NCBI RefSeq assembly: GCF_014069875.1
Contig: NZ_CP059676.1
Location: forward strand, 1,364,001 to 1,428,000
DNA from: Flaviflexus equikiangi
GTDB lineage: Bacteria; Actinomycetota; Actinomycetes; Actinomycetales; Actinomycetaceae
Direction: 5' to 3'
DNA length: 64,000 nt
Shown here one piece after another: positions 28,200-36,682 of this stretch (positions are counted from its first letter, which is position 1; the number at the start of each line of letters is the position of its first letter). The translations under genes were made by a program, and so were the position numbers. Below the pieces are notes generated by a model that saw only the letters and a program-made list of their open reading frames with translations, was not told the DNA's origin and ran no database searches.

Positions 28200-29237
28200 G
28201 TGACTGAACGACAGGAACACTCAAAGGGCGGGGTCTACTCTGTGCCGGGGCAGGCTTTCGAGCGCGATTCGAGGTACATCACGACGCGGATCACGAAGGA
28301 TGGTGCCGACGGGTACGCGGTTGAGGCCGGACGCTATCGACTCGTGGCCGCCCGAGCATGCCCTTGGGCGAACCGGACCCTGATCGTCCGCCGTCTCCTC
28401 GGATTGGAGGACGCCATCTCTGTCGGGCTTCCGGGACCGACGCACGATGCGGATTCGTGGACCTTTGACCTCGACGAGGACGGTCTCGACCCCGTCCTCG
28501 GCATCCACCGCCTCAAGGATGCTTATCTCGCACGCGACCCGCACTATTCGAAGGGCATCACCGTCCCCGCCATCGTCGACACCCGCGACGGTGCCGTCGT
28601 GACGAATGATTTCGCACAGATCACCCTCGACTTCTCGACCGAGTGGACCGACTTCCATCGGGATGGCGCACCCGATCTCTATCCCGCCCACCTGCGGGAG
28701 GAGATGGATGCCCTCATGCGGTACATCTACACGGAGATCAACAACGGCGTCTATCGCTGCGGTTTCGCGGGCTCGCAGGAGGCGTACGCCAGCGCCTACC
28801 ATCGTCTCTTCGATGCTCTGGATACGATCTCGGAGCGCCTTGAGACCCGCCGCTTCCTCATGGGCGAATCGATCACCGAAGCCGATGTTCGACTGTTCAC
28901 GACGCTCGTCCGTTTCGATGCGGTCTATCACGGACATTTCAAGACGAATCGGAGCAAGCTGAGCGAGATGCCGGTCCTGTGGGCCTATGCCCGGGATCTC
29001 TTCCAAACGCCTGGTTTCGGCGACACCGTCGATTTCCAGCAGATCAAGAGCCACTATTACGAGGTGCACCGGGATATCAATCCTTCGGGAATCGTACCCC
29101 TCGGCCCCGATCCTGCTGTCTGGCTCACCGCACACGGGCGGGAGACGATGGGCGGGCGGCCGTTCGGCGATGGCACACCTCCCGGGCCGGTGAAGCCCGG
29201 CGAGGAGGTCACTCCCGACGGTCGTGCCGATGCCTGA
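28200..29237 (+). CDS. Glutathionyl-hydroquinone reductase-like (YqjG/ECM4) GST-family protein
   Basis: A 345-residue xi-class GST-like protein. The thioredoxin-fold N-terminal part holds the active-site cysteine in ARACPWANRTLIVRRLLGLE, followed by FDLDEDGLDPVLGIHRLKDAYLARDPHYSKGITVPAIVD. The helical C-terminal domain includes YTEINNGVYRCGFAGSQEAY and DVRLFTTLVRFDAVYHGHFKTN, conserved in YqjG/ECM4. In proteobacteria and yeast these enzymes reduce glutathionyl-hydroquinones. Actinobacteria usually make mycothiol, so the natural thiol may differ (inference). It starts at GTG 28200 behind GGAGGA, and a small thioredoxin-like gene follows with a short overlap. Confidence 0.9.
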   Translation: MTERQEHSKGGVYSVPGQAFERDSRYITTRITKDGADGYAVEAGRYRLVAARACPWANRTLIVRRLLGLEDAISVGLPGPTHDADSWTFDLDEDGLDPVLGIHRLKDAYLARDPHYSKGITVPAIVDTRDGAVVTNDFAQITLDFSTEWTDFHRDGAPDLYPAHLREEMDALMRYIYTEINNGVYRCGFAGSQEAYASAYHRLFDALDTISERLETRRFLMGESITEADVRLFTTLVRFDAVYHGHFKTNRSKLSEMPVLWAYARDLFQTPGFGDTVDFQQIKSHYYEVHRDINPSGIVPLGPDPAVWLTAHGRETMGGRPFGDGTPPGPVKPGEEVTPDGRADA

Positions 29238-29484
29238 GATCACCCTCTACACGACGGGGTTCTGCGCCCCGTGCCGTGCAGCCCGCCAGGTGCTCGACTA
29301 TGCGGGCAGGAGCGTGCGCGTGACCGTCACGGAGATCAACGCCGCCGATCATCCGGGTGATGCGGAGCGAGCGGGAATCACGTCGACGCCCACGATGATC
29401 GCCTTCGACGGCGATGTCGAGACCTGGCGCCATGTGGGAGTTCCGCGGCTTGCGGAACTCACCGCAGCGCTCAAGAATCTCTAG
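29230..29484 (+). CDS. Thioredoxin/glutaredoxin-like small protein (CAPC)
   Basis: An 84-residue protein with a thioredoxin fold: PEITLYTTGFCAPCRAARQVLDYAG holds the CxxC redox motif, and ITSTPTMIAFDG supplies the cis-proline strand. Its length is glutaredoxin-like. The start is either GTG 29224 or ATG 29230; both overlap the end of the upstream YqjG-like gene, so the two are translationally linked. By context it may reduce that enzyme or its products. It ends just before a strong bidirectional hairpin. Confidence 0.82.
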   Translation: MPEITLYTTGFCAPCRAARQVLDYAGRSVRVTVTEINAADHPGDAERAGITSTPTMIAFDGDVETWRHVGVPRLAELTAALKNL

Positions 29485-29495
29485 GCGAGACGAGT

Positions 29496-29527
29496 GTGGG
29501 ATGCTCCGAAGATCCGGAGCATCCCAC
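29496..29527. terminator. Bidirectional hairpin terminator
   Basis: A perfect 13-bp inverted repeat (GTGGGATGCTCCG and complement) with a 6-base loop lies between the thioredoxin-like and HAD genes, which converge. Confidence 0.75.
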
Positions 29528-29545
29528 GTCACGAATGTGGTGCGG

Positions 29546-30307
29546 CTACACGGGGAAGCACTCGACGAGCTTCTCGACGAGCTCGGCAGTATCTTCCCAG
29601 TTGCGGACCGCGACCGTCTTGCATCCGAGCGCGACGACAGGATAGTCGTTCCCGCCCTTGTCGAGGCGGTCCCCGACGAACACCATGTCCGCGAAATCCA
29701 CCCCGGTGTACTCGGAGAGCCTCGTGATTCCGAAGGCCTTGTCGACCCCCGTGCGGGTGATGTCGATCGATGTCGACCCACCGGAACGCACCTCGAGCTC
29801 CGGCAGATCGTCCGCGACGGCCGCCCGGAGGGCCTCCTTCTTCGAACCGTCGGGATCCCATGCTCGCTTCGCCTCGATCGGGGCCTCCTGCCCGAGTGCG
29901 GAGAACGTGATCTGGGATCCCCGATCCTCGATGATGTCTCCCCACGTCTCGGTCTCCCACAGCCCGAGCTCCTCGGCGCGGTCGCGCAGCGACGCGATAG
30001 CACCGTTGCGCTCCTCATCGGTGAGATCGTGGGCGTAGACCGTCACCCATGCCCCGTCCTGGAAACGCAGGTATCGGGTTCCGCAGGTCGGCATGAGGTG
30101 CAGATGTTCGAGGGCTTCGTGTCCAGCGACGATCTGGTCGAGGACCTGCCGTTCGAACTGGGTGACGTTGCCTCCCGAGATGATGCAGACGTCCGCACAG
30201 GCGAGCAGCTCGACGAGTGCCGATGCCATGCGGGGCGGAATGGGAGACTTGGAGGGCGCTAAGGTGTCGTCGAGGTCGAAAGCGACCATACGATAGTGGG
30301 AACTCAC
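29546..30307 (-). CDS. HAD-IIB family hydrolase, phosphomannomutase-like
   Basis: A 253-residue haloacid dehalogenase superfamily protein. Motif I is VAFDLDDTLAPSKSPI with the nucleophile and general-acid aspartates, motif II is CIISGGN, and motif IV is FVGDRLDKGGNDYPV. The type IIB cap and segments such as THKxK-like GSKKEALRAA resemble eukaryotic-type phosphomannomutase and sucrose-phosphatase-like HADs. The exact substrate is open. The best frame starts at GTG 30307 with a weak ribosome binding site; the ATG seven codons in (MVAFDLDD) is an alternative. It is followed upstream by the DUF4282 gene with only five bases between. Confidence 0.85.
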   Translation of the reverse strand: MSSHYRMVAFDLDDTLAPSKSPIPPRMASALVELLACADVCIISGGNVTQFERQVLDQIVAGHEALEHLHLMPTCGTRYLRFQDGAWVTVYAHDLTDEERNGAIASLRDRAEELGLWETETWGDIIEDRGSQITFSALGQEAPIEAKRAWDPDGSKKEALRAAVADDLPELEVRSGGSTSIDITRTGVDKAFGITRLSEYTGVDFADMVFVGDRLDKGGNDYPVVALGCKTVAVRNWEDTAELVEKLVECFPV

Positions 30308-30312
30308 GTGGC

Positions 30313-30852
30313 TTACTGAGCTGCTTTCTTGTCTTCTCGGTTCACGTACTCGAGGATGACGCGCAGGAGACCCAGGAGTACGAGGCCGATGGCGATGCGG
30401 TAGGCGAACTGGATGATCAGGGTGACGATAGCCATCCCACCCGGACCGTAGTCGGCCGTGACGTATGTCAACAGATCGAAGAGAGCGTATCCCGCAAAGA
30501 TGCCGAACGCAACGACACCCAGAAGCATGATGATGGAGACGAGCGACGATGTCGCTCGGGATGCGAAGTTCGTCGAGAACACTGCCGCCAAGCCCGACTG
30601 GGGGCGAACGCCCGCACCGGGGAAGCCGTGCGGGCCGGGCTGTCCGAATCCCGGCTGCTGGCCTGGCTGCTGACCGTACTGCCCGTACCCCGGCTGCTGA
30701 CCATAGGGTTGCTGGCCATATCCCGGCTGGGGAGCTGAATATGCGGATGGAGCATAACCCGGACTGTGCTGCTGAGGATTGTTCGTCTGATCAAAGCTCT
30801 GGCCCTGGGGGCCACCGTCATGACCCTGGGGGTCTCCTGGCTGTTGTGACAT
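30313..30852 (-). CDS. DUF4282 domain-containing membrane protein
   Basis: A 179-residue protein. The first ~85 residues are low-complexity, rich in Gln, Gly, Pro and Tyr (repeated GYGQQP-like units), like the disordered tails of many actinobacterial membrane proteins. The second half has two hydrophobic helices (VSIIMLLGVVAFGIFAGYALF and IQFAYRIAIGLVLLGLLRVI), matching DUF4282. Function is unknown. The ATG at 30852 follows AAGGA. The frame is open upstream to 31251, but that part has no protein character. Confidence 0.82.
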   Translation of the reverse strand: MSQQPGDPQGHDGGPQGQSFDQTNNPQQHSPGYAPSAYSAPQPGYGQQPYGQQPGYGQYGQQPGQQPGFGQPGPHGFPGAGVRPQSGLAAVFSTNFASRATSSLVSIIMLLGVVAFGIFAGYALFDLLTYVTADYGPGGMAIVTLIIQFAYRIAIGLVLLGLLRVILEYVNREDKKAAQ

Positions 30853-31054
30853 GGTTGATCCTTTCCACTGTGGTCCCGAGTCTACCTGACCGGACCACGA
30901 CAGGTGATGACCATTCTTGCTGATAGCAGGCGTCTCCGCACCCGATGCGCCCCGCTGGCGCGGCCACGATGTGAGATGTTGTGTCCACCGACGCCCGCCC
31001 TGCCGGTTCACTGCAACGATGAGACCCACATACATCTCCTGAAAGGACACTGCC

Positions 31055-32242
31055 TTGATTTTGACAACGCATGCAGGATCACTGCCCCGCACAGAACGGC
31101 TCTTCGAGGCGAACCAGGCGGACATGCCGATGTCTGATCCGGCAGGGTACGCGTCCCTCCTCTCAGAAGAAGTCGCCGTCATCGTCCAGAGGCAGCGCGA
31201 TGCTGGAATCGATATCGTCGGCGACGGCGAGTACGGCAAGTTCATGTCCAAGTCCGTCGACTATGCCGCCTGGTGGTCGTATTCCTACGCGCGAACTGGC
31301 GGGCTCGAGATCATCGAGGGCGACGACTCCTGGCTGACCAAGGTGCACCATTCCACACCGGATGACATCCAGCTCGCCGGCTTCGGTCAGCGCCGCGACT
31401 TCAACCGCTTCCTCGATGCCTACTTCGGCCCGAACGCCACGGTGGAGATGGGCTCGAGCAAGGCCCAACCCACCGCAACCGGTCCCCTGTCCTATATCGG
31501 TCAGGACGCTGCCACGGCCGATGCATCGAACCTCGTCGCCGCGCTCGCGGCCGCGGGTCGTCCCGCCGATACGGGCTTCGTCACCGCTATCGCGCCCGGC
31601 TCCGCAGCACGAATCTCGAATGCGTACTACGGTTCCGAAGAGGAATTCATCAAGGCCTGGATCCCGGTGCTGCGCGAGGAGTACAAGACGATCCTTGACG
31701 CGGGCCTCCTGCTCCAGCTCGACGATCCGTCCCTGGCGGAGTCCTACGATCAGATCACGCCGGAGATCGACCCGAAGGATTACGTCCGTTTCATTCGGAC
31801 GCGAGTCGATGCCGTCAACGAGGCCCTCGAGGGCCTCGACAGGTCCCGAGTCCGCTACCACCTGTGCTGGGGCTCGTGGCACGGCCCCCATACGACAGAC
31901 CTCGAATTCGAGAACATTGTCGATGCGATGCTGGACATCGATGTCGCCCAGTACTCCTTCGAGGCCGGCAATGTTCGCCACGAGCACGAATGGCGCGTGT
32001 GGGAGAACCGGGACCTGGGCGGACGCACCATCCTTCCCGGCGTTGTCTCCCACGCGACCAACGTCGTCGAGCATCCTCAGCTGGTCGCGGACCGTCTCGT
32101 GCGTTTCGCTCGTCTCGTCGGCGAGGATCACGTCATCGGATCGTCTGACTGTGGCTTCGGCGGGCGTATCCACCCGCAGATCGCCTGGGCGAAGCTCGAA
32201 GCACTGTCCGAGGGTGCGGCTCTCGCCTCCGATCAGCTGTAG
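31055..32242 (+). CDS. Cobalamin-independent methionine synthase II-like protein
   Basis: A 395-residue protein of the MetE C-terminal domain family (YxjG/YxjH type), predicted to transfer a methyl group to homocysteine or a related thiol with a zinc-bound thiolate. The four candidate zinc ligands are visible: His and Cys in YHLCWG, a glutamate in the YSFEAGN strand, and Cys in GSSDCGFGG. The N-terminal THAGSLPRTERLFEA is the family's start. The start codon is TTG (31055) with AAAGGA seven bases upstream. True MetE proteins are twice this length, and the methyl donor of the short family is less certain. A perfect inverted repeat follows the gene. Confidence 0.88.
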   Translation: MILTTHAGSLPRTERLFEANQADMPMSDPAGYASLLSEEVAVIVQRQRDAGIDIVGDGEYGKFMSKSVDYAAWWSYSYARTGGLEIIEGDDSWLTKVHHSTPDDIQLAGFGQRRDFNRFLDAYFGPNATVEMGSSKAQPTATGPLSYIGQDAATADASNLVAALAAAGRPADTGFVTAIAPGSAARISNAYYGSEEEFIKAWIPVLREEYKTILDAGLLLQLDDPSLAESYDQITPEIDPKDYVRFIRTRVDAVNEALEGLDRSRVRYHLCWGSWHGPHTTDLEFENIVDAMLDIDVAQYSFEAGNVRHEHEWRVWENRDLGGRTILPGVVSHATNVVEHPQLVADRLVRFARLVGEDHVIGSSDCGFGGRIHPQIAWAKLEALSEGAALASDQL

Positions 32243-32280
32243 AGCTGCCTGACCCCCGGGCCTCGAGAACCTCCGCAACG

Positions 32281-32314
32281 ATGGGTCCCCACGCGTACAC
32301 TTGTGGGGACCCAT
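32281..32314 (+). promoter_or_regulatory. Perfect 12-bp inverted repeat before deoD with a -10-like loop
   Basis: Arms ATGGGTCCCCAC and its complement surround a 10-base loop that contains TACACT (a TANNNT -10). It ends 16 bases before the deoD ATG, next to TAAGGAG. It may terminate the methionine synthase-like transcript or be an operator around the deoD promoter. Confidence 0.6.
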
Positions 32315-32329
32315 CTAGTAAGGAGCACT

Positions 32330-33034
32330 ATGCCTACCCCTCATATCAATGCCCCCGACGGCGCTTTCGCACCTGCCGTCCTCATGCCCGGAGATCCCCG
32401 CAGGGCCGAGCGCATCGCCAACCTTCTCATGCCGGATGCGGAGAAGGTCTCCGACGTTCGCGGCATCGGCGCCTACACGGGCGTCTACAACGGCAAGCCG
32501 CTCTCCGTCATGGCGTCGGGAATGGGTCAGCCCTCCCTCTCCATCTATGCGACCGAGCTCTTCACCCACTACGGCGTCAAGCGCATCATCCGCATCGGTA
32601 CGTGCGGCGGTCTGTCCTCGAAGGTCACGGTCGGTGATGTCGTCATCGCGATCGGAGCCCACTCCGACTCGTCGGTCACGAACCTGATCCCGGGAATCGG
32701 CCTGTCCCACACAGCATCGTGGGAGCTCCTCTCCGCGGCAGTCGCCGCCGCCGAGGGTGAGACCTCGGTCCATGTCGGTCCCGTCGTGTCACGCGACAAG
32801 TTCTACGGCAACGATCCGTCCGAGGTTCAGAAGCTCGCGGATCTGGGCACGCTGGGCGTCGAGATGGAGACCGCTGCGCTCTACATGCTCGCAGCCCAGC
32901 ACGATGCTCAGGCCCTCACGGTCCTCACGGTCTCAGACCATCTTCTCGACGGTTCCGATGACATGTCGGCCGAAGACCGGGAGTCACGCTTCCAGGGTGC
33001 ACTCAAGCTCGCGGTAGCTGCCGCTCACTGCTGA
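32330..33034 (+). CDS. deoD: Purine-nucleoside phosphorylase, DeoD type
   Basis: A 234-residue hexameric-type nucleoside phosphorylase that cleaves purine ribonucleosides and deoxyribonucleosides to base and (deoxy)ribose 1-phosphate. Motifs are VLMPGDPRRAERIA (phosphate site), ASGMGQPSLSIYATELF, IRIGTCGGLSSKVTVGDVVIA, GVEMETAALYMLA (ribose site) and VLTVSDHLLDG with the catalytic Asp. The ATG at 32330 follows TAAGGAG. Its last 32 bases overlap the convergent end of a MarR-like regulator gene. Confidence 0.95.
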   Translation: MPTPHINAPDGAFAPAVLMPGDPRRAERIANLLMPDAEKVSDVRGIGAYTGVYNGKPLSVMASGMGQPSLSIYATELFTHYGVKRIIRIGTCGGLSSKVTVGDVVIAIGAHSDSSVTNLIPGIGLSHTASWELLSAAVAAAEGETSVHVGPVVSRDKFYGNDPSEVQKLADLGTLGVEMETAALYMLAAQHDAQALTVLTVSDHLLDGSDDMSAEDRESRFQGALKLAVAAAHC

Positions 33035-33494
33035 GCCCTCTCATGAGGTCGAGAGTGGCAGTCAGCCTCTCGATTTGATGATCGTTGAGCCTGGTGGAGG
33101 CCAGGTCGGCGCTGCGGATCCGGATCGCATCGGCGCGATCCACCATTGCCGCCCCGGCCTCCGTCAGGTGAAGCAGGTTCGACGTGTCGCGCACGAGAAG
33201 CGCCCGCTGGATCAGGGCATCGACAACCGTGGCCGCGGCATCATCGACAAGTCCGAGAGCGTCGGCAAGGTCCTCGAGTCGATGGGCTCCGCTATCGACC
33301 AGCTTGAGGGCTTTCACTTCGGAAGGCTTGAGTCCGGTCACGTCCTCAACCGCACGATCGAGAAGCTCATCGACCTGCCGGGCACGGTCGATCTGATCGA
33401 GCAGGCTGACCGACAGGTGCAGATGAGGGGTGGGGCCTTCGGCCATCATCTCGTCGAATTCGGTGTGACCGTTATTCAAGGCTTCGTCGTCCAT
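33003..33494 (-). CDS. MarR-like winged-helix regulator
   Basis: A 163-residue protein that reads as a MarR-type fold: LLDRAVEDVTGLKPSEVKALKLVDSG (dimerisation helix to helix 2), LEDLADALGLVDDAAATVVDALIQRALLV (recognition helix-turn-helix), LLHLTEAGAAMV (wing) and C-terminal dimer helices. Similarity is moderate and no ligand is implied. GTG 33497 is one codon upstream of the preferred ATG. It is divergent from the DtxR-family gene with about 80 bases between, and its 3' end overlaps deoD by 32 bases on the opposite strand. Confidence 0.72.
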   Translation of the reverse strand: MDDEALNNGHTEFDEMMAEGPTPHLHLSVSLLDQIDRARQVDELLDRAVEDVTGLKPSEVKALKLVDSGAHRLEDLADALGLVDDAAATVVDALIQRALLVRDTSNLLHLTEAGAAMVDRADAIRIRSADLASTRLNDHQIERLTATLDLMRGLSSERQLPRA

Positions 33495-33577
33495 CACACC
33501 ATCTCAACGTACCTTCATGAACATTTGTTCCGACGTTCGTGAGAATTCGCTGGGAGCAAAGCTCGGAAGGAACACCC

Positions 33578-34234
33578 ATGAGCGATATGTCGGCAACCGT
33601 CCAGGACTATCTGAAACACATCTGGGCGGCGACAGAATGGTCGAACGAGCCCGTCAAGACCTCGAGTCTGGCGAGACAGATGGGACTATCGGCATCGACC
33701 GTGTCGGAGACGATTGCGCGCCTTGCTCGCGACGGGCTCGTCGAGCACGAGAAGTATCAGGCGATCAGGCTCACCCCTGAGGGCACGGCACACGCACTCG
33801 CCATGGTTCGCGCCCATCGGCTCATCGAGACCTTCCTCCATTCGTCACTCGGCTATTCATGGGACGAGGTGCACGTCGAAGCAGATGCGATCGAGCACGC
33901 CGTGTCCCCTCGATTCATCGATGCGATCGACGAATTCCTCGGCAGGCCCACCCACGACCCTCACGGGGATCCGATACCGACGAGGGCAGGGATCCTGCCG
34001 CGCACCAGGGCAGTACCCCTGCGGGAAGCGGCAGACGGCATTGTCACGATCGTCAGGGTCGATGACGGCGACCCCGAGCTGCTTCGGGAGGCCTCTCGTC
34101 TCGGCCTGCACCCCGGGCACACTGTCACCGTGGTCGACGGCATGGTGCGCGGCGCGCGAGACAGCGAGAACGTGGGCGCCTGCGCCGACATCGTGTGGGT
34201 CACAGACCCGAGCTCTCACCCTCCGATCCCGTGA
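33578..34234 (+). CDS. DtxR/MntR-family metal-dependent repressor
   Basis: A 218-residue iron- or manganese-dependent repressor. The N-terminal winged helix has ATVQDYLKHIW, SLARQMGLSASTVSETIARLARDGLV and YQAIRLTPEG. The dimerisation and metal domain has RAHRLIETFLHSSLGYSWDEVHVEADAIEHAVSPRFIDAIDEFLG, with the Glu/His ligands. A C-terminal FeoA-like domain follows. The SPRFIDAID helix and HDPHGDPIP are conserved. Iron versus manganese cannot be decided. ATG 33578 has AAGGAA. No metal transporter gene is next to it. Confidence 0.9.
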   Translation: MSDMSATVQDYLKHIWAATEWSNEPVKTSSLARQMGLSASTVSETIARLARDGLVEHEKYQAIRLTPEGTAHALAMVRAHRLIETFLHSSLGYSWDEVHVEADAIEHAVSPRFIDAIDEFLGRPTHDPHGDPIPTRAGILPRTRAVPLREAADGIVTIVRVDDGDPELLREASRLGLHPGHTVTVVDGMVRGARDSENVGACADIVWVTDPSSHPPIP

Positions 34235-34272
34235 CTCGCCCCTATACTTGCCTAGTCTGAAAGGTGCCCATC

Positions 34273-35172
34273 ATGATGTCCCGCGTTCTCCTCTTCTACT
34301 GCTTCACTCCCCTCGCGGACCCTGAGGCGATCCGGCTGTGGCAGCGCGAGCTGTGCGAGCGCCTCGGCCTGCGTGGCCGTATTCTCGTCTCAGAGCACGG
34401 CATCAACGCCACCGTCGGAGGCGAACTGAAGGCCTGCAAGCAGTACGTGAAGAACCTCAAATCGTACGGACCGTTCAAGGACATCGACATGAAGTGGTCG
34501 GAGGGGACCGGCCTCGACGAGTCCGGCATGTCGAAAGACTTCCCGCGTCTCGTCGTGAAAGCTCGTCCAGAGATTGTCGCCTTCGGTGCCCCTGGAGAAC
34601 TGGAAGTCGATCGTGACGGTGTCGTGGGCGGCGGCATCCACGTGCGCCCAGACGAGGTCGAGGATCTCATTCGCAAGCATCCGGATCTCGTCTTCTTCGA
34701 TGGGCGCAACAGCATCGAGGCCGAGATCGGCCGCTTCGAGGGAGCGATCGTCCCGCCGACGGAGACGACGCACGACTTCATCAAGCTTCTCGATGCCGGG
34801 ATGTACGACCATCTCAAGTCCACACCGATCCTCACGTACTGCACGGGCGGGATTCGCTGCGAGGTGCTCTCGGCACTCATGCGCAACCGCGGATTCGAGC
34901 ACGTCTATCAGCTCTCCGGCGGAATCGTCCGATATGGGGAAGAGTTCGGCAACGAGGGCCGTTGGACGGGTTCCCTCACGGTCTTCGACAATCGCGAGAC
35001 GATGACATTCGGACCGGATGCCGACATGATCGGCGTCTGCTTCGGATGTGGGGCGCCGGCCGGATCGCTTCACAACTGTGATGACCCCTCGTGTGTATCG
35101 CGCCTCGTCACGTGTCCAGAATGTGCGGCAAAGCCCGTCTGGTGCGGGAAGCACGCCCCGGTCACGGCATAG
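34273..35172 (+). CDS. trhO: tRNA uridine(34) hydroxylase TrhO / rhodanese-related sulfurtransferase
   Basis: A 299-residue TrhO (YceA) family protein that forms 5-hydroxyuridine at tRNA position 34 with O2. The N-terminal acylphosphatase-like domain contains [16 protein letters not shown], a family hallmark. The rhodanese domain contains [22 protein letters not shown] and the active-site loop [18 protein letters not shown]. The C-terminal Cys-rich tail ([19 protein letters not shown], then [14 protein letters not shown]) looks like a zinc-binding module, as in many TrhO proteins. ATG 34273 has GAAAGG eight bases away; GTG 34264 is less likely. It ends at a strong hairpin. Confidence 0.93.
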   Translation: MMSRVLLFYCFTPLADPEAIRLWQRELCERLGLRGRILVSEHGINATVGGELKACKQYVKNLKSYGPFKDIDMKWSEGTGLDESGMSKDFPRLVVKARPEIVAFGAPGELEVDRDGVVGGGIHVRPDEVEDLIRKHPDLVFFDGRNSIEAEIGRFEGAIVPPTETTHDFIKLLDAGMYDHLKSTPILTYCTGGIRCEVLSALMRNRGFEHVYQLSGGIVRYGEEFGNEGRWTGSLTVFDNRETMTFGPDADMIGVCFGCGAPAGSLHNCDDPSCVSRLVTCPECAAKPVWCGKHAPVTA

Positions 35173-35175
35173 GGG

Positions 35176-35207
35176 GAAGGGGAGACGGATAAGACCGTCT
35201 CCCCTTC
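35176..35207. terminator. Bidirectional terminator between trhO and ndh
   Basis: A perfect 13-bp inverted repeat (GAAGGGGAGACGG and complement) with loop ATAAGA is followed by TTC on the plus strand. It separates two convergent genes. Confidence 0.8.
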
Positions 35208-35225
35208 TTCACTCTCGCGAGTGTG

Positions 35226-36557
35226 TCACTTGTGGTGGTGGCGCTTCATCGACCTCGCGGCTGAGAGCGGGCCCGTTGTGGCATTGCGGGAGAAGTCGGT
35301 GATGTCACCGACGATGAGATTGTGGCTCCTCCCCCAGACCAGATACTTCGTCCCCAGGTTGACCATGGAGGAGATGCGATTGCGTCCGCCCATGAGGGTC
35401 GCGATATGGACAGAGTTCCAGATCATCCACGCGGCGAAGCCCTTGAGCTTCGGCAGGCCTGTCACCTCGGCGACAGCATCGGCGCGGCCGATCGTCGCCA
35501 GAATACCCAGATCCTTGTATCGGAAGGACCGTGGAGTTCGATTGTCGAGCAGGTCCCGGATCACGCCGGCGGCATGATGGCCGGTCTGCTTGGCGGGCTG
35601 GGCAAGCTGCGGAAGCGGTCCGTCGGTCATCGCCGCGACATCGCCGACCGCGAAGACGCGGGGCAATCCGTCGACTTGAAGCGTTCCCGAGACGGGGATC
35701 CGGCCGCCACGCACCTGGGGCAGATTCCAGTTCGAGACGGCGGAGGGAACGGTGACGCCCGAGGCCCAGAGAACAGCCGCGGCAGGCACCCACGTCTCCT
35801 CGCCCGACCCGTCCATGGCGCCGAGGGTGACGCCGTCGACCCTGACCTCCTTGACGGACTGTGCAAGGACGACGTTCACTCCGCGCTTCTCGAGTTCCTT
35901 CTTCGTATAGGTCGAGGATTCTTCGGAGAATGCACCGAGGACACGGTCGGCCATATCGACCAGCATGATCTCGAGAGCGTCCGGATCGAGCTCGGGATAG
36001 AGAACGGGAAGGTCCTTGTCCTTGAGCTCGGCGATGGCTCCGGCTGTTTCGATGCCGGTCGGGCCGCCCCCGACGATCATGATGCGGACCTTTTCGTTGG
36101 GACGCTTCGTCGCAGCATCGAGGAGTCCGTTGATCCTGTCACGAACATCGATCGCCTCTTGGCGGGTATAGAGCGGAAGGGCATGATCTTCGGCCCCCGG
36201 GATCCCGAAATAGTTCGCCGATACACCGGTTGCGACGATGAGGTAGTCGTAGGAGATTGTCCGGCCGTCGTCCATGACGATCCGCTGATCATCGTGGTCC
36301 ATCGACATCACGGTGCCGAGCTCCACTCGCAGATTCGGCTGCCCGCGCCGTACCGCTCGGAGGAAGTAGGTGACGTCTCCCGGGTTGAGCGTCGACGTCG
36401 CAACCTGATAGAGGAGCGGCTGGAACGTGGAATAAGGGTTTCGATCGATCAGGGTCACACGAACATTCGCCTTGCGCAGACCGCGGGCGGCCGCGATCCC
36501 GCCGAATCCTCCGCCGACGATCACGACGTGGGGCAATGATGCAGTTTCATCGTTCAT
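35226..36557 (-). CDS. ndh: Type II NADH:quinone dehydrogenase (NDH-2)
   Basis: A 443-residue single-subunit flavoprotein that oxidises NADH and reduces quinone without proton pumping. The FAD site is VVIVGGGFGGIAAARGL, followed by the NDH-2 signature PYSTFQPLLYQVATSTLNPGDV; the NADH site is IMIVGGGPTGIETAGAIAEL. The quinone-proximal AQPAKQTGHHAAGVI and FAVGDVAAM complete the family set. C-terminal hydrophobic segments mediate membrane association, and the protein ends in KRHHHK. ATG 36557 is preferred; GTG 36566 is possible. A palindrome and an Fnr-type regulator gene lie just upstream. Confidence 0.93.
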   Translation of the reverse strand: MNDETASLPHVVIVGGGFGGIAAARGLRKANVRVTLIDRNPYSTFQPLLYQVATSTLNPGDVTYFLRAVRRGQPNLRVELGTVMSMDHDDQRIVMDDGRTISYDYLIVATGVSANYFGIPGAEDHALPLYTRQEAIDVRDRINGLLDAATKRPNEKVRIMIVGGGPTGIETAGAIAELKDKDLPVLYPELDPDALEIMLVDMADRVLGAFSEESSTYTKKELEKRGVNVVLAQSVKEVRVDGVTLGAMDGSGEETWVPAAAVLWASGVTVPSAVSNWNLPQVRGGRIPVSGTLQVDGLPRVFAVGDVAAMTDGPLPQLAQPAKQTGHHAAGVIRDLLDNRTPRSFRYKDLGILATIGRADAVAEVTGLPKLKGFAAWMIWNSVHIATLMGGRNRISSMVNLGTKYLVWGRSHNLIVGDITDFSRNATTGPLSAARSMKRHHHK

Positions 36558-36658
36558 GCGCTCCACATTAACGATACGAGTTCGTGACGTATAGGACGGG
36601 GGCGTAGGACTTTGGCCACGTAAATTATCAAAAACCGTGATTCTTTAACGGAAATCCG

Positions 36659-36680
36659 CGAGAAATCACGTGACTTCTCG
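36659..36680 (-). promoter_or_regulatory. 22-bp palindrome between the Fnr-type regulator gene and ndh
   Basis: Outer arms CGAGAA/TTCTCG enclose a centre TCACGTGA, with one mismatched pair. It lies 2 bases after the regulator stop and about 100 bases before the ndh ATG. It is a candidate terminator or an operator of ndh. Confidence 0.5.
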
Positions 36681-36682
36681 GA

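Noticed and set aside
30853-31054. A SAM or SAH riboswitch upstream of the methionine synthase-like gene
   Set aside because: A 7-bp inverted repeat and a GCAAC are present, but none of the ordered conserved blocks of any SAM or SAH class.
33518-33529. GAACA-TT-TGTTC repeat as operator of the DtxR-family gene
   Set aside because: It is a short palindrome in a suitable place but does not match the DtxR or MntR consensus, so I do not call it.
36558-36682. An Fnr site (ATCA...TGAT) upstream of ndh
   Set aside because: The half-sites near 36628-36642 point outward, opposite to the Fnr consensus.
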